Shown piece by piece: positions 1 through 9,806 of a DNA stretch of 64,000 nucleotides. Where the stretch lies: NCBI GenBank assembly GCA_950022655.1, contig OX465583.1, positions 17,287,318 through 17,351,317 on the forward strand, given 5' to 3'. Under the pieces are notes generated by a model. It made no database searches. It was not told the DNA's origin and saw only the letters and a list, made by a program, of their open reading frames with translations. Source of the stretch: Alentia gelatinosa (Eukaryota; Annelida; Polychaeta; Phyllodocida; Polynoidae). The stretch's first letter is position 1. Every line of letters begins with the position of its first letter. Position numbers and translations under genes: made by a program.

Positions 1-545
1 CAATACTTTTAACTATAGCCGTTTTCAGTATGGGTAGAACTATATCATAAGAGAAGAAGCACAGCTGAGTGTAAACCTGCAAAAAGGATTAACAGCTTCA
101 AGTTTTTCTCCCGACGAGATTCTCACTCTCGTGGTGCTTCAGACTCCCAGCCTAAGTCTACTTCACTCTCTTCCGATGTGTGGGAGAAACTCCAAGCGGA
201 TCTGACCAGAATCATAGTAGGTAACCAGCGAAGGCTGTGGTCTCATCACTTTCTCTCAAGAAAATGAGATCAGAAAACTACAGTTCTAAACTTTGATTTG
301 AGCATGGATTGAAAGAAATCATAAAAGAAAAAGCATGTATGTCTATCGATCTAAAAAAACAGAAGAGCAGTTTTGAGTTCAATACTACACGAGAATCTCA
401 CTCTTGTGGCCCTTCAGTTTCCATGCCTAGGTCTGGTTCATTATGTCTCTATGTGGGGGAGAAACTCCAAGGTCATCTGCTAGTGGGCTGGGCGGAATTG
501 GACCCCAGTTATTTAATAAGGGTGGAAATGTCTACCCCATCAAAC
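1..545. repeat. Two adjacent copies of a dispersed repeat (family R1)
   Basis: Two similar segments about 273 bp apart share the phrases ATCATAAGAGAAGAAG (or a close variant), a TTGAGTT/AAGTTTTTC block, GAGAATCTCACTCT, and GGGAGAAACTCCAAG. The same series of phrases returns at about 47806-48060 and, more decayed, at about 48695-48825. An open frame of 88 codons at 309-575 lies across the second copy and has no recognisable domain, so I treat it as repeat sequence and not a gene. I do not recognise the family. Confidence 0.6.
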
Positions 546-753
546 GGAGGCCGGCAAAATGCCATTTTGGGTTAATATTTCAAGGTATATTGTAAAACAG
601 GACATCTTTCCTTATTTTCTCAAGGAAATAACATATGCAGAAAGCAATGCTAGATCATAAATATCATGGGTCTGTGATTTACTATCCTTGGAAATTTTAA
701 GGCGTTTATACATAAAAATAATTGGGATGGGAGGGGGGAGAAGATGAACTCAC

Positions 754-1103
754 TGTGGCTGAAAGCGGGGAAGTCGGCCATGCCCATGCTCCGGAAAACG
801 TCGTCAAAACTCCGGAACATGTCGTCAAAATGACGGAAGAGGTCTCCAGCATCGCCGGGTACTCCTCCGTGCGGATCACAGGGTGAGGGGCCGGCCCCCG
901 GGATGCCTCCCTGGCCTGAGTCCTCTCTCTCCCCAGGAAACTCGCCGGGAGGCGGCCATGCTCTGAAAAAGAAACTCCCTCCGGGGAAGGTGCCGCCGAA
1001 GCCTCCGTCAGGGCCCTGGCCGCTACCCCCAGCGCCCGGCCGACGGGAAAACGGATCAAACTCTTCGCCTTCGATGTTCAAGCCATAATTGGGATCCACT
1101 GGT
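754..1103 (-). CDS. HAX1-like: Internal exon of a HAX1-like protein (partial gene)
   Basis: Read on the minus strand, this exon gives about 116 residues rich in Gly, Pro and Phe, starting VDPNYGLNIEGEEFDPF and ending with GDLFRHFDDMFRSFDDVFRS and then MGMADFPAFSHS. HAX1 proteins (HCLS1-associated protein X-1, mitochondrial, anti-apoptotic) have an acidic, Gly/Phe-rich N-terminal part followed by a segment of the type DDLVRDFNSIFSDMG before a Pro-rich stretch; the match in order and spacing is good but short. The downstream edge is a strong donor (CCACA followed by GTGAGT, exon end 754). The upstream edge has two possible acceptors: TTCCAG ending at 1104 (exon from 1103) or ACCAG ending at 1099 (exon from 1098). 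The frame is open past both edges, so the splice sites decide the ends. The rest of the gene should lie left of the window (3' part) and between about 1.1 and 4.9 kb (first exon). The gene is divergent to the START gene. A low-complexity Gly/Pro protein of another family cannot be excluded. Confidence 0.5.
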
Positions 1104-2254
1104 CTGGAATCAGAACAAGAAAAGAAGAGACATGTAGAGAGAAATGTTGAATGAGCGAACGTGTGCGTGAAATGAATATGAGGAGAGAGACATCAGTTGC
1201 GAAAGTCTCGTGAAACTGCTCGCAACTAAACTAATATTTTTTTCTCTTATTTAAGTACTTTTGGTTATATAAACCTCTAAGACTGACTATTGGTGATCTT
1301 TTCACACCAGCCCTGTCCCAACTAGTCAGACGTGGCCCGACCCTGTCTTTACAATATTGTGAAGACAACACGAAGCAATTTACAGTATAATGTATAACCC
1401 ATTGATCATATGTTTCTATAGTACATAGGAAAGAACCGATTTAAGGCTATTGCCTTGGGGTTGGGGGCAATGGATATAACTGTATTTGCCTCGGGGGTTG
1501 GTCAAGGATTCGCCGAGCGAAACCCACACCAACTCCTCCCATAAATAATGAACGCCCCTACGTTAATTTGATATCAAATTTAATAGTAATATTAGTATTA
1601 CGTGAAACGAAACAGTTACTCATAATTACTCCACCCCCAGTAGCGGTATGTAACTATAGATTGTTCGTAAATGGGTATATAGGAAGAATACCTGAAACGA
1701 AGCAGTTTCAAGAGTTGGGTCGTGCGAATGTACAATGATTCGCACTGGAAAACGATTCATACTGGTACCCAGATGATTTGTATCGGCAGTTTCGCACTAA
1801 AAATCGAACTAAGTATCACCACCCCTGAATAATGATAAATAGTTACAATACTTTACCAGTCCTTCACCAGCAGCTAATTGTACTCATAGTTACTAGAAAT
1901 TATCTACATTATTATCAGTTCTTGCACATTCGTGTTTTTTAGAATGGCAGCGATGCCTTGCGTAAAATGTAAACAAATTACTTCAAATAAACTTTCAGTT
2001 CTTCTAATCTCATAACTTCACGAATACTTAACATAGAGACTCCAGATAAAAGCATTAGATAGCTAAAGGCGTGTAGAATACAGTGCAAAAGTTAATATTT
2101 TGATTTTCGAAAGGGAACATACCAGAATTTGCCGATATCCGTTACGATATCTGCTAGTGCAAAAACGGCTGATGTCAAGTTCGCGCTGCTGTTCGCGCCG
2201 GGTTTAGGTGTTCTGGTGTCTGATGGCCTGATGGTCTAATATCATTTTATTGCA
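1104..2254. other. Intronic or intergenic DNA, no gene seen
   Basis: AT-rich DNA upstream of the HAX1-like exon, with no coding exon I can support. It contains two ACGTGAAACG/CCTGAAACG phrases (around 1600 and 1690) and a GATTCGCACTG at 1738 that recurs inverted as CAGTGCGAATC at 3059-3069, hinting at old mobile-element remains. Confidence 0.4.
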
Positions 2255-2880
2255 TTCTCGGGAGCGGAACGTTCAACCCAAAACAAGGCAAAGGGTTTTG
2301 CCATTTTCGGAGACCCTAGCTTTCTGTTATTATCGCTCGATCGACGAAACGTAAATCGATGTTTGAACTTTCTGTAAATGAATAATATGCGTAATCAAAG
2401 GTAGTTTGATGTGTTTCTAGCAAGATATATCAATAAACTCTGTGGGATAGAAGTTTGATTGTTTGAATCTGCATATTTATGTACTTTTGAGCAAGTTTTG
2501 ATTTTGACATTTGTAGCAGCCTGTCATTACAATTTCGGAAGATTGCTGGAGAAAACACCAAATAAAACAATCTTTGCAAAACGAATTGATACAAAAAAAA
2601 CCACCAAACACCTTCTCCTATTCTTCATCTCCATTCCATTTTTTGTTTGATGTCTCTATGTTGGATATTTACTAAGATATTACCAGAGACAAACAGTGAA
2701 TTTAACATTGGTTTCAATGGGGTGAAAAGTTGTTTAACCCTTCGTGCGTACGAGAGTGCACTGCACCGCTTTCGGGAAAATAAACTGCAAAGCGAGAAAA
2801 CCGAGCGACGTAGTGTCCGTTTTTGAGGCCGGACATACCCGTTACTACGTTGCGTGACGTCGGCGCCGCTCCCGAGAATT
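2255..2880. mobile_element. Possible small inverted-repeat element
   Basis: ATTCTCGGGAGCGG at about 2255 recurs as its exact reverse complement CCGCTCCCGAGAAT at about 2867-2880, 626 bp from end to end. Inside is a CpG-rich stretch (2738-2880) starting TTAACCCTTCGTGCG, which has the TTAA-CCC look of a piggyBac-type end, but no matching second end was found. No clear target duplication flanks the 14-bp inverted repeats, so the limits are provisional. Confidence 0.35.
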
Positions 2881-3077
2881 AGGTAGTGTATACTCCTCTG
2901 AGTCTTGGCTTTCATTTCATACCATTTTGATTTATTGTAATTGATATAGGATCACTCCTTTGGCAGCGAAGTGTGAAACATCATGGTTTGTTATTGTTTT
3001 GATTTCCAGTGGGAATAGGCTTGTTTACATTGCGAAACGCCGGGTGCGAATGGGCTGCCAGTGCGAATCGTCTGATA

Positions 3078-3794
3078 GAATGCTAGTCAACTCGGGCCTT
3101 AGTCAACTCGTACCTTAGTCAATTCGGGTTTTTCGTCCTTTTTCTGGTCAACTCGTCCTTTTTCATTAAACATGGAGTAATCTTGGATGTATATACATCA
3201 AAATGTTCAAGGAGGTGGAGGTGGAGCTGATCACCCAGAAGAAGCTCTACCGTCACCAGAGGAAAGCTGTTAGTACCAAACAGGCCTCCCTTGAGATCCC
3301 GACAGGAGAATCTCAACCTCTGAGTACCTGCGACGATGTGCTGCCCTGTCTGATCATGTGGAGGATATGGACCAGGAGTAAGAGGCCAAGAGAAATGTGA
3401 AGTGTACTGTGATGAGATGCTATGTGATACTATGTGTATTGTTCCCTACTATTGTGTATTGTACAATATGTGACATACTGTGATAAAATACTATGTGACT
3501 CAGGTGCAAATGTATTTTCATGATTGAAATTTATGAAAGGAAATTGGAATGTACTCATATGTTTATGAAATGAAAATGGAATGTACTCATACTAATATCA
3601 AATTCAGGTAAACAATTGCTATCTAACATCATATAGTTGTCATCTATTATATAATTCAGTTATATATAGCTGTAAGACAATTGGAAAACAAAAAGGATGA
3701 GTTGACTAGGGAAAAGGACGAGTTGACCAAAAAAGCATGAGTTGACTAAGGCCAGTAAGGGACGAGTTGACTAAGGGACGAGTTGACCAGTCAC
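3078..3794. mobile_element. Foldback-like/MULE-like non-autonomous DNA transposon
   Basis: The left end carries four copies of the unit (TA/G)GTCAA(C/T)TCG between 3083 and 3156; the right end carries five copies of the complementary unit CGAGTTGAC(T/C) or ATGAGTTGACT between 3698 and 3790. The element is flanked by an exact 9-bp direct repeat CGTCTGATA at 3069-3077 and 3795-3803. Inverted ends built from short tandem sub-repeats plus a 9-bp target duplication are typical of Foldback and Mutator-type elements. The interior has a 65-codon open frame starting at ATG 3203 (begins FKEVEVELITQKKLY) with no domain I recognise, so the element is probably non-autonomous. Confidence 0.7.
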
Positions 3795-3803
3795 CGTCTG
3801 ATA

Positions 3804-4699
3804 CCTAGTCCAAGAGGCTCTGACTGTTTGGCGGTGCACACAGTCAGAGAGCAGTCCCTTAGAGTTCTAGGTTAACAGGTCGACCAGATTGGTTGATCTT
3901 AGCTCAGCAGCCGTTTCCTTATAAATATAGGTTGAATCTTTCCGATTTTGTAGTATACAGTTTCCTGAGGTAAAATGCAGTAAGGCCACTTAAAAAAAAC
4001 AACTTGTTTCTCATCACCGCGCGCGTCAGCAAAGACGTTTTTTTTTTTCATAGATGAGATGAAAATTTGATAGAAATCATGTACAGTGTACTAGACACAG
4101 CTCTATGCTGAAGGCACGGACTTGTGTCATCCAAGTCCGTGCTTAAGGTAAGAGAGTATTATCACTAGAGTATAAACATGCACTGACATTGACAGGATTA
4201 CTCAGAACCAATGAAGTGATTTTCTGTACTATGGGAATAAGCGGTTGTTTCTCGGACTACTGATAGTCATACCCTAGTCCGAGAGCCGCTGACTGTGAAG
4301 TGTCCGCTAGGCAGTCAAAGTTACTCGGACTATGATACCCGGTCGTGCCATGACTGACGAAAATGTAAACAAACAGATTTATGGCGTCAGACTTCCGTTT
4401 TTTATCAGCCATATTATGACAAAACAAATGTCAATCGGGTCTAGCCTTACCTATTTCTGCTCGGGATCCCGAACATTGATCTGAATAAGTCACCGAGCAT
4501 CTTTCTTTTCCTTAAACCTCCAAAACACTGACATTATGAAGACAATCCATACTGCTCTTCAACCGCGACCTTCACCTTAGCGAGGCCATGTAATGCCGCA
4601 TTTCGGTTCGTTCAAACGCTTAAGCTTGTTATCGGTGTACCTTGTGCTTGGCGTGGGCACCGTTGCTGAGTACAAGCAACGTTTATGTCGTAAAATTTA
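3804..4699. other. Upstream region with a short hairpin, no gene supported
   Basis: A perfect 11-bp stem, GCACGGACTTG at 4114-4124 with CAAGTCCGTGC at 4132-4142 (7-base loop), lies here. Related CTCGGACTA/TAGTCCGAG phrases repeat in both orientations around 3807-3860 and 4249-4330. On the minus strand, ATG at 4534-4532 begins the frame MSVFW, which resembles the MS-L-F start of HAX1, but its possible donor (GTTTAAGG) is weak, so it is only a candidate first exon. Confidence 0.35.
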
Positions 4700-4928
4700 C
4701 TTAAGCGCAGGCGCAATTGTAAGTCACCAAGCAGATATTTGATCATGGCTTACCAAACGGAGAGATGAGTAAGTATGTGCTAGGAGAGCGCGGCGGCCCA
4801 CGTGAGGGAAGCGCATAGTAAACACGGACTTGCCGCGCAGAGTGAAGCCGGCTTCAGTGGGCGAAAGACCCGGAGAGCTACGGAGGATATTAAACGGCCG
4901 TCGGCAGTGCACACACAAACCTACCACA
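4700..4928 (+). promoter_or_regulatory. Likely CpG-rich, TATA-less promoter of the START-domain gene
   Basis: The 230 bp before the first exon hold an NRF1-like site GCGCAGGCGC (4705-4714), an E-box CACGTG (4799-4804) and a local rise in CpG between about 4785 and 4910. No TATA box is seen at a sensible distance. Because the HAX1-like gene is transcribed the other way, this region might serve both genes, but the HAX1 first exon is not located well enough to say so. Confidence 0.4.
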
Positions 4929-5018
4929 ATGTCCTGGAGAGAAAAAGCAAAGCAAATCACCGACAAAATTAAGGCGTACATGCAGGATCAAGAAGGATGG
5001 AAATTGGCCAAAAAGTCG
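4929..5018 (+). CDS. STARD5-like: START-domain lipid transfer protein (STARD5/STARD4-like), exon 1
   Basis: First coding exon, 30 codons, beginning MSWREKAKQITDKIKAYM and ending with GWKLAKKS. The family (STARD4/5/6, soluble proteins that carry sterols or bile acids in a helix-grip pocket) starts with the same kind of amphipathic helix followed by a GWK motif. The start is the first ATG in this frame; the frame is open further upstream but contains no other ATG. The exon ends in phase 0 at a donor TCG/GTGAGTGGG. It joins in frame to the exon at 16039, giving KKS-KDVTVEW, which matches the family's helix 1 to first beta-strand transition. Intron 1 is about 11.0 kb. Regulation is probably from the TATA-less upstream region. 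Confidence 0.7.
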
Positions 5019-5417
5019 GTGAGTGGGTTTGAAGTTATCCGTTCATGAATACAGCTATGATACAGTCCACTGCCAAGTTCCGACCTTTTCCTTGTGCCGG
5101 TGACAATCACTTGTATTTTGGCATCAGCAGTAGGACATTATCGAAAATTGGGTGGTTTCTTCGTCAATGATCAGTCAGTAAGTCTGTCAGCGAACGGGCC
5201 GGGGCGGAGAGCTATCCAAGGGGCATAGAGTACGCAGTAGATAGCTGCTACTGATTAGGTGCAGTGAGAGGGCTCCTCACTCACATGATGCAGATTGTAA
5301 GGTGATAAAGGTTTTCATGTACATGTAACATGACATCTTAAGTCTAAGGTTCCTGTGTCAAAGTCTTCACTATCAAATGGGACCAGATATGACTTGTGAG
5401 ATAAATCATTGATCATT

Positions 5418-5420
<3 letters not shown>

Positions 5421-5509
<89 letters not shown>
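5421..5509. repeat. (TA)n microsatellite
   Basis: An uninterrupted TA dinucleotide run of 89 bases. It may form cruciforms and is probably length-variable between individuals. Confidence 0.95.
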
Positions 5510-5510
<1 letters not shown>

Positions 5511-5511
<1 letters not shown>

Positions 5512-5650
5512 TCTAGGGGCCATCCGTAAAGTAACGGTGGAATGAAGGGGTAGCGGGTTAACAAATTTAGGAAATTTGCGTACGTCCCAACATTAGTTTA
5601 TTGTGTAAAAGAAGGGAAGGGGGTGAGGGATGCTTGAAATATTTTTGCAT
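5511..5650. repeat. GGGCCATCC-type dispersed repeat, copy 1
   Basis: Starts with GGGGCCATCCGTAAAGTAAC and runs through a G-rich GAAGGGAAGGGGGTGAGG block to ATATTTTTGCATG. A second copy at about 6749-6898 has GAGGCCATCCACGAAGT, then GAGAAGGGGTGGGTG and AATATTTGCATGCG in the same order. A repeat opening with GGCCATCC plus A/C-rich and GTACGT is common in many invertebrate genomes; its class is not clear to me. Confidence 0.45.
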
Positions 5651-6412
5651 GTACTTACTTTATGGATAGCCGCTACCTTATTATCCATATTGTAATGTGT
5701 ATTTTTCATCTTATATGTACAACTAAGGAGTGTTACATCGTACAAATACGACATGTACGTCTGTTTTGTACTTTTTCTGTCGGTCCTGTTAGACAGGAAG
5801 CTATCATACCGGGTCTACGGCGGGCTCTGTGGTCTATTGAGAAATCCATAACCGCCAATGTTATCTCTTTGATATCATCGAGTTCCGTGTATTTCAAGCA
5901 AATCCGTTTATTTCAGACAAACTATTCATGTAAATCCTGGTATTGTAAAAACGATGCGTGCTGGTCCTCGGTGATGTTGTGAGGATGGCTGGTATTGTAC
6001 AACCGTGCACTTACATGTGTACTTCTAATTGTTACACACCGCTACACCCCATACCGTATAAAATACGTATATCGGTTACACCTGGAGCTATCGGCGGAAT
6101 GTGGACTTCACTTTAACATGGTTTCTACACTAATTTAGGTTAGAAAATTTTCGGTTGGTAACAAATGATAAATATATAGACAAAAACAACATAAGACTCG
6201 TTGGGTTTGTCTCGTTCCGTTAAAAACATCAACCCCATCTCGTCTTGTATGATATGCGACCACAGTAAGATTGTACATGTACATGTACTATATGTAAGTA
6301 TCTTAGTATGACGCCTTAAGATGTGCTCTCGTCAGACACTCATAAAGTCTCAACTTGTCTCCTCTTGCCTCGTGCGAGTTTGACGCCAGCTCCTCGTGAG
6401 GGATAGTCAGGT
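5651..6412. other. Intron 1 DNA without recognisable feature
   Basis: A 106-codon open frame at 5662-5982 has no domain, biased composition or splice context and is taken as chance. ACATGTACATGTA-type palindromic runs occur near 6280. Confidence 0.4.
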
Positions 6413-6545
6413 GCATATTGGGAGAGTGAGGTGGAGTGAAGAAAAGTGTGGTGGAGAGAAGGAGTTTGGGGAGAGTGAGGAAAAGTGAGACAGAGTGAAG
6501 TGAATGATTGAGGCAGAAGGAGGAGGGTAAGGTGGAGTGAGTTGA
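6413..6545 (+). repeat. Purine-rich (GAGTGAG) tract
   Basis: A run of GAGTGAGGTGGAGTGAA-like units, nearly all purine on the plus strand, degenerate with a unit of roughly 8-16 bases. No gene. Confidence 0.6.
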
Positions 6546-6748
6546 GAGTTAATAGGCCGTCATGTTGTAAATGTCACACTATGGTCGTTACGGATGGCGA
6601 TGTAATATAATACTACCTTTAATTATGTATGCTCGTTCGCTGAACGTCATTTGACGTTACTGCTAGATGTCTGGTATGTTAACTATGTCAGACCGAGGCG
6701 GATAACTCTAATTATTAGTGTATTCAATTCTCACGTCTCAGTTATCTC

Positions 6749-6900
6749 GAGAGGCCATCCACGAAGTTCGTACACAGTGAGGGTGGTTAGATGAGGTATA
6801 GAGAGTAAATTTCACATACATCCCTTCTTTCATCCATAGCGTTCAAGATGGAGAAGGGGTGGGTGAAAGTGTACAATTATTCAGAAATATTTGCATGCGT
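6749..6900. repeat. GGCCATCC-type dispersed repeat, copy 2
   Basis: Same series of motifs as the copy just after the TA microsatellite (GAGGCCATCCACGAAGT, ACATACATCCC, GAAGGGGTGGGTG, AATATTTGCATGCG), about 1.24 kb away and in the same orientation. Confidence 0.45.
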
Positions 6901-7159
6901 AATTGTAATTATGTCTTTAATACACCAATTATGATTGACTTATTTCTGTAGACTGCAGATATCTGTACGCACATTGTTTCGCATGACCGGACATGATCAG
7001 AGCGTTGCAGGTGGAGTAGGCCAATGGGAGAGGGACAGCCCACGCCAGCGACCATCGAACATACTTCAGAGTGGGCGTGGTTAGCGGCCTGATAGGGACG
7101 TGACCAACAAGTTGTGGGACGGCGGGGCGGGATGTTGGGACGGACAAGTGGGAGGATGT

Positions 7160-7690
7160 GATGGTCAAACTGGGGGCTGAAATGGGCATGGGGAACCTGA
7201 GACAGTGAGGTGGGAGGCTGGAATGGGCAGCTGGGTTGGGACAGACAAGCTGGCAGGATGATTGGACAGTTTGGTGGGAGGCTGGGATAGGGAGGCTGGA
7301 GTGGGCATGGGGAGGCTGAAATGGTGAGGTGGGAGGCTGGGAAAGGGAGACGGGAAGCAGGGACAGGCAAGCTGTCAGGATGCTTGGACAGTGAGGTGGA
7401 ATGATGGGACAGTGTGGCGGGAGGCTGGAATGGGCAGCTGGGTTGGGACAGACAAGCTGGCAGGATGATTGGACAGTTTGGTGGGAGGCTGGGATAGGGA
7501 GGCTGGAGTGGGCATGGGGAGGCTGAAATGGTGAGGTGGGAGGCTGGGAAAGGGAGACGGGAAGCAGGGACAGGCAAGCTGTCAGGATGCTTGGACAGTG
7601 AGGGGGGATGAAGGGACAGTGTGGCGGGAGGCTGGGACGGTGTGGCGGGAGGCTGGGATAGCAGGACAGGACTGTTAGGCAGGAAGTTGG
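7160..7690. repeat. Minisatellite with a 207-bp higher-order duplication
   Basis: Built from G-rich units such as GGGAGGCTGGGA and GACAGTGAGGTGG. A 207-bp block starting GAGGCTGGAATGGGCAGC at 7214 is repeated almost exactly from 7421. As 207 is divisible by three and the unit lacks stops on the minus strand, two long overlapping Pro/Ser-rich open frames of about 300 codons arise (6909-7862 and 6929-7822, minus). I regard these as by-products of the repeat. Confidence 0.85.
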
Positions 7691-7734
7691 GACAGGCTGG
7701 ATGCTGAGACGGACAGGCATGAGACCGAGACGGC

Positions 7735-7990
7735 CAGACAGGGGGCTGGGACGACCGGTCCAGAATGCTGGCGCGCCCGGTGTTTGGGGACGGCAGCGGG
7801 CGTCTGCTAACACGGCGGCCATAGAGCACTACGGGCGACGCGCCAGAATCGACGGGCGCCACGTGCCGTCCGGAATCGGGCTGATAAGCGGTCCGGGTCA
7901 GCGTCCTGCCGCGGGTCGACGCTAGACGGCGCTAGACGCGGCGTCCCGTACATAGACCCGGGTCCCGCATCCCGCGCCCGGCGCACTCAC
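7735..7990. promoter_or_regulatory. CpG-rich island inside intron 1
   Basis: About 255 bp of very GC-rich DNA with dense CpG (for example TGGCGCGCCCGGTG, CGGGCGACGCGCCAG, GCCACGTGCCGTCCGG, CTAGACGGCGCTAGACGCGG), a sharp contrast with the AT-rich surroundings. It contains an E-box CACGTG at about 7861. It could be an alternative promoter or enhancer, or a GC-rich extension of the adjacent minisatellite. No exon with a good donor could be supported. Confidence 0.4.
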
Positions 7991-8094
7991 TTACACACAA
8001 ACACACACACGCCCCGATGTGGAGTTCATGTTTCCATAGAGCTTGATTAGATAGCATCACATGGCTGCCTCCGGGCAACATACAGATCATAATA

Positions 8095-8450
8095 GTCTGT
8101 CTGCATGGGACGGGCCTGACTGTAGGCGTGGTGTGGTAGGGATGGTGTTGCAGGTATGGAGTGGATGATGTTGTGTGGTAGGCGTTAGTTGGTGGGTGTG
8201 GTAGATACGCTGTGGTAGGTATGGAGTGGTACAAATGTGTGCTGTGGTATGTATGGTGTGGTAGGCGTGGTGTGGTAAGTGTACAATGGTGGGTGTTGTG
8301 CGGTAGACATGGTACAGTAGAGGTGGTGTGTTAGGCATGGAGTCGTAGCTGTGTGTGGTGTGGTAGGCGTGGTGTGGTAGGTGTGGTGCACTAGATGTAT
8401 GGTAGACTTGGTGTGGGAGACATAGTGCGGTAGGTGTGGTGTCTTGCAAG
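8095..8450. repeat. GTGGTGTGGTAGG minisatellite
   Basis: Degenerate tandem array of a 14-15 bp unit, GGTGTGGTAGGCGT and variants. It gives His/Thr/Pro-rich open frames on the minus strand (7932-8551) that are not genes. Confidence 0.85.
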
Positions 8451-9062
8451 GTCCTCAGGCAACATCTTGAAGGGTGGGGTTTTGATTTGACATGACCCTT
8501 TCTGCTTGATTCCATGAGTTTTGTACTGACACACATTCTGTTCCTATGCATAGATCAATGTCCAACTTCTTAAAAATGTAGATCATTAATAGTTCATGAT
8601 CCAACATCTTACTTGAGAGACTTCATACGATTCTGGGATTTTACACTTTAAAAAAACCATGAGTGTTAATGATGCTTTCATGATCCGAGGCTACACACAA
8701 GGAGCATGGTGGCAGGGAGGGGGGTAACTCGATAAAAGTTATCCCAAAGCTATTTCAAAGTGTACCTGAGCTCAAAGAGGAATGAACACACTCAATGGTT
8801 GACAAGGAAGAAACTGAACAGTTCATTTGAGCATTTCCTTCTGGAATCAATATCTGATGAGAGTATAGATGAGGTGAAAGGAACTGTCTTGACCCAATTT
8901 CAGAGAATTGACAGGAATGATACCAGAAAGATGATAACAGATGGCTGGACAAGTAAATCCGTCTCATCAGCATCCTACCAATGTCACACAGTTGGCATGC
9001 AGATAAAGCAATGATGGTCGACTGGAAGTCTATACAAATCTCTCCTGCATTTGTAGGGTCCC
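8451..9062. other. Intron DNA with an unassigned 84-codon open frame
   Basis: The plus frame at 8760-9014 reads LSSKRNEHTQWLTRKKLNS and on to DGWTSKS, looks moderately coding-like, but has no domain I know. Its 3' end (CCTACCAATGTCACACAGTTGGC) is a repeated phrase also present near 10852 and 54885, so the frame probably belongs to a mobile element. Confidence 0.3.
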
Positions 9063-9222
9063 AATTAGACTTGCTCATTATGAACATTCATTAAATGATT
9101 AAAGAAAATCGGAATACAATTCATTATAGTATGTGTCCTTCTCTGACTGGCCCATGAATCAAACCTGTGTCACTCAGAAGGGGTGGAGGGGTAGGATACA
9201 GGGACTGAGGCCAGTCTATATC
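9063..9222 (-). repeat. Dispersed repeat R2, copy without the SINE (empty site)
   Basis: On the minus strand it reads AGACTGGCCTCAGTCCCTGT then ATCCTACC, a GGCCAGTCAGAGAAGGA block, TTTTCTTTAATCATTTAATG and GAGCAAGTCT. The same order is found at 62661-62684 continued at 63129-63312, where 444 bp of other sequence interrupts it. Shorter pieces of R2 occur near 13263-13310 and 41893-41940. Confidence 0.75.
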
Positions 9223-9409
9223 CCAATATGTTAAGCACCTGTGGGTCACTAAGGGACTTCAGGCTGTAGTGATTGGTCATGGTCAGCTGGGCAATCATGC
9301 TCAACAAAAGTCATACAATATATACGCTGCTCATTGTGAATCTACGTGACAAGTGGTAATTGCCTTGAAAATCCGTCCAGGCATGATCAGCTGGGAGTAT
9401 GTCTGATAC

Positions 9410-9806
9410 TGGAGACACACCAAGCGAATAGCGCTGCGATTTCCGGAATCGGCAACACAATATATATGTGAGCTATCAATTCATATTTTTCCTGATTATT
9501 GCATCAGAGATGCTAAATTATTGGTAGGAGATATTACTATGAAATAATATCGTACATACACGTAAATATTTGTTGCGTTTCTGGAGATCGCTGCCGTTAC
9601 TGGCTCGGTGTGTCTCCGGCATAAAGCCAAGTGAGAAACGTAGCGATTTCCGGAATCGCCAACACAAAATGGCGAGTATGTGAGCTATCATTTTATATTT
9701 CATTATGATTATTGCTTCCGAGGCTTTAATCATTAATGATAATACTATGAAAAGATATCTCGCATACATGCCATTTTGTGTTACTCGCTTGGTGTGTCCC
9801 CGGCAT
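9410..9806. mobile_element. Head-to-tail dimer of a ~195-bp inverted-end element
   Basis: Two similar units: one from about 9416 (ACACCAAGCGAATAGCG, GATTTCCGGAATCG, AACACAATATATATGTGAG) to GGTGTGTCTCCGGCATAAA at about 9624, and one from about 9627 (CCAAGTGAG, GATTTCCGGAATCG, AACACAAAATGGCGAGTATG) to TTGGTGTGTCCCCGGCATAA at about 9807. Within the second unit ACACAAAATGGCGAGTATG is the inverted counterpart of CATACATGCCATTTTGTGT. GATTTCCGGAATC is itself largely palindromic. Confidence 0.5.

Noticed and set aside
650..753. Continuation of the HAX1-like frame past 754
   Set aside because: A strong GTGAGT donor ends the exon; beyond it the frame reads AT-rich intron-like sequence.
2736..2790. piggyBac element with TTAA-CCC end
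   Set aside because: Only one such end was seen, with no matching GGG-TTAA partner at a sensible distance.
6909..7862. Two overlapping minus-strand frames of about 300 codons, Pro/Ser-rich
   Set aside because: They come from a stop-free G-rich minisatellite with an exact 207-bp (multiple of three) duplication; both frames show the same low-complexity pattern.
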